Positions 8,822-17,587 of a stretch of 53,053 nucleotides of DNA are shown in pieces. A program made the position numbers and the translations under genes. How positions within the stretch are numbered: position 1 is the stretch's first letter; each line of letters starts with the position of its first letter. This DNA comes from Candidatus Harrisonbacteria bacterium RIFCSPHIGHO2_02_FULL_42_16. GTDB taxonomy: Bacteria > Patescibacteriota > Minisyncoccia > UBA6257 > 02-FULL-45-10c. The notes under the pieces are model-generated. The model was not told the DNA's origin and did no database searches. It saw only the letters and a list, made by a program, of their open reading frames with translations. The stretch is from the NCBI GenBank assembly GCA_001818695.1, contig MHJG01000005.1:1-53053 (forward strand), in the 5' to 3' direction.

Positions 8822-10498
8822 ATGGAGGTCGGACTTCCCTTATTTGGCTATAAAATCACTGAAAAACAGCTTTTAATCGCAATCCTTCTATTAGGCGCTC
8901 TTTTGCGTTTTTGGGGGCTTGGTTCAGCGGAAATTTTCCACGACGAAGGATTTTATGCTTTTCGTTCCATTGGCTATTTTGATTATATTCAAAATGATGC
9001 CCAAACTACACCCGTTCAGTGGCCTGCCGTGAGCTTGCCGAACGGTTCGCTACCGTTCTGGACATCACTTTCTTTTCATGACCACCCACCGCTTTTTTTC
9101 CTGATTCAGCATTTATTTTTTAGTATTTTTGGCGATTCGCTTTTGGTGGCGCGCTTGCTTTCTTTTTTGGCTGGCATTGGGGCAATCTATTTGGCTTATT
9201 TAATCGGTAAGAAACTATCTAAAAATGAATTAGTCGGAATTTTAGCAGCGGCTTTACTGAGCGTTAATCACATCCATATCTGGATTTCCCGCTCCAGTAT
9301 TTTTGAATCTTTACTGACCTTTTTGATTTTTTTGAATATTTATTATTTTTTGAGTTTTTTAGAGAATCTGGAAAGGTGGAAAATGTTCGGGATTACTTTA
9401 GGTCTGGCTTTTCTTACCAAATACACCGGTTTTTTCTTGGTGCCGGTTTATTTCTTTTATTTATTGATTTATAGACGCGAAATTTTTAAAAGTCGGTATT
9501 TGTATGCTTCTTTATTAATTACCTTATTACTATTTACACCCGTCATTATTTATAATTTCTATCTTTATCAAGTTACCGGCCATTTTGACCTTCAATTCTC
9601 TTATTTATTCCGGCAAGCCACGCCGGAATGGCAGGCTTCGCTTGGGAAAATCCAAGAACCATTTTCTAATATGGTTGAAAACTTGCTCGCGATGTATTCT
9701 ATTCCATTTTTACTTGTTGTTTTAAGCGGAATGGCTTATTCTTGTATAATTTTGTTTAGAGATTTCCGCGTAAATCCGCGTATTGATCAGCGTAAATCCG
9801 CGATATTGTTTGGCTGGCTGACTTTTCTTTTTATCACCTTAATATTGATTCCGGTGGGTTCGGCATTCCGGTTTATTGCGCTTTACCTTTTCCCATTTAT
9901 GTTTTTTTCTGTAACCGCAATCTTATTTTTATCAGGAAAATTTCCTAAAAAAATATTTTTTCCGGCCTTGGCGGTATTTTTAGCTTATGAATTGTATTTT
10001 TCTATCGGCGGGATATTTTTGGAATTTCCGAATTTTGGCGTCGCCAGATTAGATCGTTATCTAGAAGCAGAAATTGACGGGAAGCGCCCCCTCCGTTTGC
10101 CGGAATCTCCGAATCCGCACTTGGACGCAGTTATAAAAAAATACGGCCGTCCGCTTCCGACAGTCGATGAATCGCTAGTTATCGTATATGATGAAAATAT
10201 TGCGCTTTCTTCCAAGCTTTGGCTGTTTACCCGGCGCCTTTATTACCGAGGGATTTTGACGGTTACGGCCGGGCAATTTAAGACCCTGCTTCAGAATCAA
10301 GGCATGGAAGCATTTAATAATTCGCGGATTTATTTTGTAAAAGCGACCGAAAATACTTCTTTAAATCCTAATTTTACCACTAAAGACGCGGAGGAATTGG
10401 AATATTTTTTACGCACTCAACTTAATTTAAATCCCGCTGAAAAAATTTACGGCTATAACAATCTTTTAATGTTTACTATATACGAATTTAAGCTATAA
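8822..10498 (+). CDS. GT-C membrane glycosyltransferase (ArnT/PMT, GT39-like)
   Basis: Acidic motif (FHDEGFYAF), multiple TM helices. ORF track starts at a TTG (8780) inside the terminator; ATG at 8822 is the likelier start. Confidence 0.85.
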   Translation: MEVGLPLFGYKITEKQLLIAILLLGALLRFWGLGSAEIFHDEGFYAFRSIGYFDYIQNDAQTTPVQWPAVSLPNGSLPFWTSLSFHDHPPLFFLIQHLFFSIFGDSLLVARLLSFLAGIGAIYLAYLIGKKLSKNELVGILAAALLSVNHIHIWISRSSIFESLLTFLIFLNIYYFLSFLENLERWKMFGITLGLAFLTKYTGFFLVPVYFFYLLIYRREIFKSRYLYASLLITLLLFTPVIIYNFYLYQVTGHFDLQFSYLFRQATPEWQASLGKIQEPFSNMVENLLAMYSIPFLLVVLSGMAYSCIILFRDFRVNPRIDQRKSAILFGWLTFLFITLILIPVGSAFRFIALYLFPFMFFSVTAILFLSGKFPKKIFFPALAVFLAYELYFSIGGIFLEFPNFGVARLDRYLEAEIDGKRPLRLPESPNPHLDAVIKKYGRPLPTVDESLVIVYDENIALSSKLWLFTRRLYYRGILTVTAGQFKTLLQNQGMEAFNNSRIYFVKATENTSLNPNFTTKDAEELEYFLRTQLNLNPAEKIYGYNNLLMFTIYEFKL

Positions 10499-10509
10499 TT
10501 ATTATAAAG

Positions 10510-11574
10510 ATGGTTAATCGTATGGAAAAGAAATTATTATCAATTATTACAGTCATTTCATTTTTCGGCGCTGGTATGTTTTTGCCGATGACGGCTTATG
10601 GCGAAACTGCGGCAGAATTGCAGGTTCAAATTAACGCGTTACTTGCGCAAATTCAGGCTTTGCAAGCTCAATTAACAGCAGGAACTTCTACTTCCGGCTC
10701 TGCTTCGGCTTCTTTAACATCTTCCGGGGACCTCACCCTCGGCAGTAAAGGAGCGGCAGTAAAGGAATTACAGATGTACTTGAATGCTAATGGCGCGCAG
10801 GTCTCTGCAAGTGGCGCCGGCTCTCCTGGCAATGAAACATCTTATTTTGGTCCTGCGACCAAAGCGGCTCTTGCCAAATGGCAGGCGGCTAACGGAGTTT
10901 CTCCAGCGGCCGGATATTTTGGTCCAAAGACACGGGCGAAAATGGCTTCTATGGGCGAAACTACTCCAGCCCCGGCCCCAACTATGGGCGGAACAACTCC
11001 AGCGCCAATTCAAGAAGAAATTGTCAGCGCGCCTTCGGATGCTACCGTCACGGTTTCTCTTCCGGCCGTTCCCACGCCCTTGCCTAAATTAATTGTTAAT
11101 GATTTAAAATTTAATGTTGATTTCCCGTTCCTTCGAAATAAAAATTATTCACTCTTTAATCTTTTTGATTTTATTGTGGAAAGTAAAGAGAATATAGCAA
11201 TTACCCGCTTGCGTTTTAAGCAAACCGGAACTTTAGACGATGGCTTAATTGATAATTTTCGGCTGGTGCAGGTTATCGGCGAAAATGAAACGCTATTAGC
11301 AACTTTTACTGGAAACCCGATGAATAAGTTTATTGAATTTAATTTGGTTCCGAATGAAAATAAGCCCAATAAGGGATTGGTGGTTTCCGGAGGGCATTAT
11401 AGAGTTTTAACCACCATTACGGTTTCTTACGGCGCTATTAAGCCGACGGTCAGCTTAAGCATAGAGAAACCAGCCGATATTTCGGTATTTGATTTTAACG
11501 ATTTAGGCCGGGCGGCGGATATTCCGGCATCCATATTTCCAATTGGCGGACCAATTTATACTATTTCTATATAA
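10510..11574 (+). CDS. Secreted surface protein with PG-binding domain, paralogue of 5065..8718
   Basis: Signal peptide, coiled coil, near-identical PG_binding_1 domain, Pro/Thr linker, unrelated C-terminal beta domain. Confidence 0.87.
   Translation: MVNRMEKKLLSIITVISFFGAGMFLPMTAYGETAAELQVQINALLAQIQALQAQLTAGTSTSGSASASLTSSGDLTLGSKGAAVKELQMYLNANGAQVSASGAGSPGNETSYFGPATKAALAKWQAANGVSPAAGYFGPKTRAKMASMGETTPAPAPTMGGTTPAPIQEEIVSAPSDATVTVSLPAVPTPLPKLIVNDLKFNVDFPFLRNKNYSLFNLFDFIVESKENIAITRLRFKQTGTLDDGLIDNFRLVQVIGENETLLATFTGNPMNKFIEFNLVPNENKPNKGLVVSGGHYRVLTTITVSYGAIKPTVSLSIEKPADISVFDFNDLGRAADIPASIFPIGGPIYTISI
10656..10957 (+). repeat. Duplicated PG-binding-domain DNA, copy B
   Basis: Same length and nearly same sequence as 5214-5515. 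Confidence 0.9.
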
Positions 11575-11600
11575 GCGGAAGGATTTTTAGGCGTTAGGAA

Positions 11601-13319
11601 ATGAGCAAAATTTTAAACAGCCGCAATTTATTGTTAGTAATTATAGTTTTGGCGTTTATTTTCCGGATTTGGGGGATCGGGGACCGGGATTTATTTGGCG
11701 ATGAAGGCGTAGATGCTTTCCGGGGAGTTGGTTACGTTGATTATTTAGGAACCAGCTTCCAGACCCAGCCGATTGATTGGTTTAGAGATACAACTTTGCC
11801 ATGGTGGACCAATCTTTCTTTTCATGATTTTCCGCCGCTGGCGATGATTATCCAGCGCGCTTTTTTTGCGGTTTTCGGCGATTCAATTTTAGTTGCGCGT
11901 TTACCGGCAGTTATTTTTGGAACCCTATCGGTATTGCTTATTTATTTTATCGTCAGAAGATTTTTAAGAGAAGGCATAGCACTTTTAGCCACTTTTTTAT
12001 TTGGCATCAATAGCGTAATGGTTTGGATATTCCGCACCAGCATCTTAGAGCCGATTTTATTGTTTTTTATTCTTTTGAATATTTATTACTTTTTTAAATT
12101 TATTGAGTCAATGTCGGGATTTCGGGAATCCATAGGATTCCCGAAATCAATATATTGGGCGTTGTTCGGCGTAACATTTGGTTTTGTCGCTCTCACTAAA
12201 TATACCGGAGTATTTTTATTGCCGGTGTATTTTGTTTATTTATTAATTTACGACCGCAAGATTTTTAAAAGCTGGCAGTTGTACGCCGCCTTACTAATTG
12301 TTTTTTTACTATTTACTCCAGTACTTATCTATAATTTCTATCTTTATCAGGCTACCGGCCATTTTGACCTTCAATTTGCTTATCTTTTAGGGCAGGAAAC
12401 GCCGGAATGGACTGGATTGGTCGGGAAAGTCCAGGCTCCATTTTCAGAAATTTGGAAGAATTTGGCTACTGGCGCGTATGAATCGCCAAGCATTTTTTCT
12501 TCAGTGGTTTCTTATCAAATTCCATTTTTGGTTTCGGCGGTAATGGGATTTTTATATTTTCTCTATAGATTTGTTAAAAAAGCCGGCTCTCAAGAAGAAA
12601 GAAAATTAACAATTTTTCTCGGGCTATACCTTATTTTCGTTACCCTGCTTCTTGCAAAAATTGGTTCAGCGCACCGGTTCTTAGCGTTATATGGCCCGAT
12701 TTTCGTAATCCTTTCTTCGGTGGCTCTGAATTGGCTTTGGGCTAAATCATCCGCATTAAAATTTTTAGTCGGTGTATTTTTAGTATGGGAAATCTTTTAT
12801 TCAATCAATCGGAATTTAATTCAGGTGCCGGATTATGGAATAGCAAAATTAGACCATTTTTTAGAGGAAGAATTTAAAGGTAAGGAATCCGGAGTAATTC
12901 CGGAATCGGATAATCCCCACCTGAATGTCATCATTAAAAAATTTGTTAATAATAAAAAGGGAGTCCTTCGACAAGCTCAGGATAAACGAGTATTAGCGAT
13001 GATTGTCTATAATGACAATGTGGAGTTGCCGATTCTGGATTGGGTTTTTTACCGGAGATTTTTTTATCACAGCACCCCTGTTTTATTCGTGGAGAATTTC
13101 AATAAGGCGATTTCCGCGCAAGGGGAAAATTATTTTAAAAATTTCACGATTTATTTTGTTCAGAGTACGGAAAATACTCTTTTAAATCAATTTAAGAAAG
13201 AAAAAATTGCCGGTTTGGAATTTGAAAATCGCCTGCAAGAAAAGGGGTTGCGGCCGGTAAAAATTATTTACGGACATAACAATTTGCCGATGTTTAGGGT
13301 TTACAAATTTATAATATAA
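11601..13319 (+). CDS. GT-C membrane glycosyltransferase (ArnT/PMT, GT39-like), paralogue of 8822..10498
   Basis: DEGVDAF, LSFHDFPP, YNFYLYQATGHFDLQFAYL shared with the 8822 gene. Confidence 0.87.
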   Translation: MSKILNSRNLLLVIIVLAFIFRIWGIGDRDLFGDEGVDAFRGVGYVDYLGTSFQTQPIDWFRDTTLPWWTNLSFHDFPPLAMIIQRAFFAVFGDSILVARLPAVIFGTLSVLLIYFIVRRFLREGIALLATFLFGINSVMVWIFRTSILEPILLFFILLNIYYFFKFIESMSGFRESIGFPKSIYWALFGVTFGFVALTKYTGVFLLPVYFVYLLIYDRKIFKSWQLYAALLIVFLLFTPVLIYNFYLYQATGHFDLQFAYLLGQETPEWTGLVGKVQAPFSEIWKNLATGAYESPSIFSSVVSYQIPFLVSAVMGFLYFLYRFVKKAGSQEERKLTIFLGLYLIFVTLLLAKIGSAHRFLALYGPIFVILSSVALNWLWAKSSALKFLVGVFLVWEIFYSINRNLIQVPDYGIAKLDHFLEEEFKGKESGVIPESDNPHLNVIIKKFVNNKKGVLRQAQDKRVLAMIVYNDNVELPILDWVFYRRFFYHSTPVLFVENFNKAISAQGENYFKNFTIYFVQSTENTLLNQFKKEKIAGLEFENRLQEKGLRPVKIIYGHNNLPMFRVYKFII

Positions 13320-13344
13320 AGATATACTTTATTTTAATTTGATT

Positions 13345-14118
13345 ATGAGGAAAGTACTGGTAACAATTTTAGTTTTAGCGACGGTAGGAGGCGTATTTTG
13401 GTATATCAGAAATGATTTGAAATTCTCCCAAAATCAAGCAGCAGTTACGGACGTAAATTTCAAAGAAAACATAAGCACGTCTTTGACAGAAGCGTCGCAA
13501 AAAGAAGTTGTTAAAAATAACGCCGATTTATTAAAAGCGCAAGCATTAAAAATTATTTCCCGGCCGATTTCGGTTAAAATTCAAATTTCGGATAATTCCA
13601 GAAAGAATGCCCTTGCCAAATTAGATGAACTGATAAAATTGATTAGGAATAAGTATGATTATGTTAATGCTTGGTACGATTTGGGGGCTTATCGGATGGT
13701 TATCGGCGATTATGACGGCGCGATTGAGGCTTATCAATTTGTTCCTTTAATTAAATCCGGTGATTATATTGGCTATGTCAATTTAGGAGATATTTACAGC
13801 CATTACCTTAAAAATTATCCTTTAGCGGAAGAAAATTTTTTAAAAGCTCTTAAAAATAATTCGGCTTATGTTTCCGGATATGTTGAGCTCGCGGTTTTGT
13901 ATGAAAATTATTTTGAGAGCGGCTATCAGAAAGCCGAGGACTTGCTTTTGTCGGGTATAAGATTCAACGAAGGAAACCTTCATATAAAAATTAAATTAGC
14001 TGAATTTTATGAAAGAAATGCCAAGAAATCAGAAGCGCTGGCTCTTTTTAAAGAGGTTTTGTCTTTAGACCCAAATAATAAATTTGTTGAAGCGGAGGTA
14101 GTTAGATTATCCCAGTAA
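13345..14118 (+). CDS. Membrane-anchored TPR-repeat protein
   Basis: N-terminal TM segment; TPR-like AWYDLGAYRMVIGDYDGAIEAYQ, YVNLGDIYSHYLKNYPLAEENFLKAL; ATG at 13345. Confidence 0.75.
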   Translation: MRKVLVTILVLATVGGVFWYIRNDLKFSQNQAAVTDVNFKENISTSLTEASQKEVVKNNADLLKAQALKIISRPISVKIQISDNSRKNALAKLDELIKLIRNKYDYVNAWYDLGAYRMVIGDYDGAIEAYQFVPLIKSGDYIGYVNLGDIYSHYLKNYPLAEENFLKALKNNSAYVSGYVELAVLYENYFESGYQKAEDLLLSGIRFNEGNLHIKIKLAEFYERNAKKSEALALFKEVLSLDPNNKFVEAEVVRLSQ

Positions 14119-15250
14119 GGATGCCGTTATAAACATTTTCTGTCTTTTTAATCATAGTAGATAAGTTAAATTTTTTGGTTACTTGGTTTTTCGCCGCGAT
14201 AGCCATTTCTTTGGCTATATTTTTATTGGCCAATAGCCCATTTATTGTTTTCGTCAATAAATCCGGATTTTTTTGCGATACCATCAGGCCGTTTTCATGA
14301 TTTTTTATTACTTCCGGCATGCCGCCGGCTTCGGTCACAACGATTGGTAATTCTGCCGCCATAGCTTCAAGAAGAATATAGGGAAGGCCTTCTTTTACGG
14401 AAGACATCGTAAAAATATCAAAGGCCTTCAGGTATTGGGCATCATTGCCAGTCGGGTTAATGAGAAAAAACCTATTTTGTAATTTGTAATTTATAATTTG
14501 TAATTTATAATTTTTGTATTCCGGTCCTTCTCCGATTATAAAAAAATAAGCGTTTGGCACTAAGGCGGCCGCCAGTATTAATGTCTCATAATTTTTTTCT
14601 TTAACGAGCCTCCCAATTGATCCCACCCAGGGGTAGTTTGTTTGTAGTTTGTAGTTTGTAGTTTGTAGTTTTTTTGTTATTTCGTTTTTGGCGGTTTCTT
14701 TATCTAAAAATTTGATATTTGAATCAATGCCGTTATGGACAGTTGTTAATTTTTCTTTAGGCGCTATCCGACAGGATAACGCAAGATTATAATCGTATTC
14801 TGAAACACAGATTATTTTATCTTGGAAAAGAGCGGTAAATTTATGGAGAAAAATATAAAACCAGCGTACGGGAAAGGACAAGGCATTAGTAGGATTAAAG
14901 ACCCAGCCGTGGGCGGTGAAAATAACTTTAGGGTTTGGGGTAGGGGGTTTGGGGTATAGGGTTTTATAAATTGAAGCGGCGATGGAGCCGAGAACGCCGG
15001 CTTTGGAACTGTTGAGATGAATAATATCCGGCCGTTCTTTTTTATATACTTTTGCCAATTCCCAAATTGCCAGCCAGTCGTTCAAAAAAAACGGCCATAC
15101 TTTATTTGAAAGCCATTTTATATCCGCACCGCCGCACAAAATCTTTGTTTCAAATTGGTTTTTGTCCAGATTTTTAGCGAGATCAAAAACGTATTTTTGA
15201 GCCCCCCCAATATCTGTTTTGGTAATAACACACAGTATTTTTTTCTTCAT
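14102..15250 (-). CDS. Glycosyltransferase family 4
   Basis: TKTDIGGAQKYVFDLAK; GSIGRLVKEKNYETL; SSVKEGLPYILLEAMAAELPIVVTEAGGMPEVI. Confidence 0.9.
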   Translation of the reverse strand: MKKKILCVITKTDIGGAQKYVFDLAKNLDKNQFETKILCGGADIKWLSNKVWPFFLNDWLAIWELAKVYKKERPDIIHLNSSKAGVLGSIAASIYKTLYPKPPTPNPKVIFTAHGWVFNPTNALSFPVRWFYIFLHKFTALFQDKIICVSEYDYNLALSCRIAPKEKLTTVHNGIDSNIKFLDKETAKNEITKKLQTTNYKLQTNYPWVGSIGRLVKEKNYETLILAAALVPNAYFFIIGEGPEYKNYKLQIINYKLQNRFFLINPTGNDAQYLKAFDIFTMSSVKEGLPYILLEAMAAELPIVVTEAGGMPEVIKNHENGLMVSQKNPDLLTKTINGLLANKNIAKEMAIAAKNQVTKKFNLSTMIKKTENVYNGILTGII

Positions 15251-15287
15251 AAATTCAGTTATAGGTATAATAGTTAATATAACTCTT

Positions 15288-16472
15288 ATGATTCAAAATA
15301 GGTCTAATATTGCAGTTTTTTCTTTGGCATACGCTCCTTTTGAGGGTGGGGCGGAAATAGCCGCGAGAGAGATAATAAAGCGTCTAAACGGGCTAAATTT
15401 CACGATTTTTACCTATAAATTTGATAAAAGATGGCTTTCTGCGGAGATAGCCGATAATGCGGAAATTATTCGCGTCGGCAGAGGTAAAAACAGCAGCAAA
15501 AAATATGGCAGAATTTGGAATAAAATTTGGTATATTTTTATGGCTTGGCGCAGGGCAGAAGAAGCGCATCGACAGAAACGCTTTGAAGTAATTTGGGCGA
15601 TAATGGCGTCTTATGGAGGAATTGCGGCTTTATTTTTTAAGCTAAGCCATCCGCGGATTCCCTTGCTTCTTACAATTCAGGAAGGGGATTCGGAGGGCCA
15701 TATGGTTTTCGGCAAGTTTGGTTTGACTGGATTTTGGGGGCGGAAAATTATTAAGAACGCGGATTATATCCAGGTTATCAGCAGTTATCTTCGTAACTTT
15801 GCCGTAAAGAGAGGCGCAAAATGCCCGATTCAGGTGATTCCTAATGGCGTTGATTTAGATTTATTTAGCGCGCGCTATACGGATTTTGAAATTAAAGCCA
15901 TTAGAGAAAATTTAGGCATTAAAGATGATTATGTAATAGTGACGACTTCCCGTTTGGTGTATAAAAACGGCATTGATATTTTGATTGAAGCAGTGGCTGA
16001 ATTTAAAGAAAAACGGCCGAATATCAAATGTTTAATCATCGGTGGCGGGCCGGAATTTAAAAAGTTAAAAGTTAAAAGCGAAAAGTTAAAAGTTGATAAA
16101 AATGTTTTATTTTTGGGACAAATTTCGCATCGTGATTTGCCGATTTATTTGAAGATTTCCGATGTTTTTGTAAGGCCGTCGCGTTCCGAGGGGTTGGGCA
16201 GTTCTTTTTTGGAAGCGATGGCCGCCGAAGTGCCGGTAATAGGCACGCCGGTGGGCGGCATAGTTGATTTTTTGAAAGATAATCAGACCGGATTTTCGGT
16301 GGAAGTTGATAATGCGGAAGATTTATATAAAAAAATTGAATATGTTTTAAATAATTCTGATGTCCGAAACCGGGTAATCCATAATGCCGAGGCATTAATA
16401 AAGGAAAATTATTCTTGGGAAAATATAGCAAAGTCGTTTCGGAACATTTTTGATAAATTGATTAATACATGA
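15288..16472 (+). CDS. Glycosyltransferase family 4
   Basis: APFEGGAEIAAREI; SRLVYKNGIDILIEAV; PSRSEGLGSSFLEAMAAEVPVIGTPVGGI; ATG at 15288 preferred over 15219, which overlaps the divergent gene. Confidence 0.9.
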   Translation: MIQNRSNIAVFSLAYAPFEGGAEIAAREIIKRLNGLNFTIFTYKFDKRWLSAEIADNAEIIRVGRGKNSSKKYGRIWNKIWYIFMAWRRAEEAHRQKRFEVIWAIMASYGGIAALFFKLSHPRIPLLLTIQEGDSEGHMVFGKFGLTGFWGRKIIKNADYIQVISSYLRNFAVKRGAKCPIQVIPNGVDLDLFSARYTDFEIKAIRENLGIKDDYVIVTTSRLVYKNGIDILIEAVAEFKEKRPNIKCLIIGGGPEFKKLKVKSEKLKVDKNVLFLGQISHRDLPIYLKISDVFVRPSRSEGLGSSFLEAMAAEVPVIGTPVGGIVDFLKDNQTGFSVEVDNAEDLYKKIEYVLNNSDVRNRVIHNAEALIKENYSWENIAKSFRNIFDKLINT

Positions 16473-17587
16473 AAATTTTAATAGCTACCGGAATTTTTCC
16501 TCCGGATATCGGCGGACCGGCGTTATATAGCCAAAAATTAGCGGAAGAGTTTTCCAGCCGAGGTCTGGTGGTATCGGTAATTACTTATGGTAAAAATTTT
16601 TTTAAAAATAACGCTTATTTGATTAGTGGTGTATCTCGAAAGTGGCCATTTGGGCTTCGGCAGGCGATTTATTTTTTAAAATTATTAAATCAAGCCAGAA
16701 AATCTGATGTCATTTTGACTTTTGATTCTCTCGGCGCCGGATTGCCCGCTGTTATAGCCGGGAAATTATTCAATAAAAAAGTAGTTATCCGTTTGGGCGG
16801 CGACTTTTTATGGGAAAAATTTGTGGAATCCGGCAGGGGCAAAGTTACGATGGCAGAATTTTATCAAAAGAAGTTGCATCAAAGATTTATCATATTATTC
16901 CGTCTTATAATTTTTGCTCTGCAAAATACCGATAAAATTGTATTTACCACTGAATTTCAAAAAGGTTTATTTGTATCTTATTATGGATTAAGGCCAAATA
17001 AAGTTTTTATGATTAGAAATGTTTTTGAGAAAAAAAACGGCCAATTGCTGATTTATGATAATAATTTAAAAACCATTTTATGGGCGGGGCGATTTTTAAA
17101 ATTAAAAAATCTCGATTTATTATTGAGAGTTTTTAAGCGATTATTGGTTTATGATAAAAATTTAGTTTTGGAATTAGCGGGCGAAGGGCCGGAGCGCAGA
17201 ACGCTACAATTGACAGCTGATAATTTACAAGTGACAAATAATATAAAGTTTCTTGGTAAGTTAAGCGAATTCGAGTTAAAAAAGAAAATTATTAATTCTT
17301 ATTTTTGTATTTTGCCGTCTTTGTCAGAGGTGAGCCCCAATTTCGCTTTGCAGTGTTTGGCCTTGGAGAAGCCGATTATTCTTACCGAAGAAACCGGCCT
17401 AAAAGAGCAATTTCCCGGTTTGATGTATGCCGACCCTCAAAAAGAAGACAGTTTTTTTCAGTCCGCCTTACGATTATTAGACGCTAATTCGTATGATAAT
17501 TATCAGAAATTTATTTCCGATATCCATTATCAAAAAACTTGGCGGGATTTAGCCGATGAATATTTAAAAATTCTTGACCCTCACTAA
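16469..17587 (+). CDS. Glycosyltransferase family 4
   Basis: GIFPPDIGGPALYSQKLAEEF; LELAGEGPER; ATGA overlap with upstream gene. Confidence 0.88.
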   Translation: MKILIATGIFPPDIGGPALYSQKLAEEFSSRGLVVSVITYGKNFFKNNAYLISGVSRKWPFGLRQAIYFLKLLNQARKSDVILTFDSLGAGLPAVIAGKLFNKKVVIRLGGDFLWEKFVESGRGKVTMAEFYQKKLHQRFIILFRLIIFALQNTDKIVFTTEFQKGLFVSYYGLRPNKVFMIRNVFEKKNGQLLIYDNNLKTILWAGRFLKLKNLDLLLRVFKRLLVYDKNLVLELAGEGPERRTLQLTADNLQVTNNIKFLGKLSEFELKKKIINSYFCILPSLSEVSPNFALQCLALEKPIILTEETGLKEQFPGLMYADPQKEDSFFQSALRLLDANSYDNYQKFISDIHYQKTWRDLADEYLKILDPH

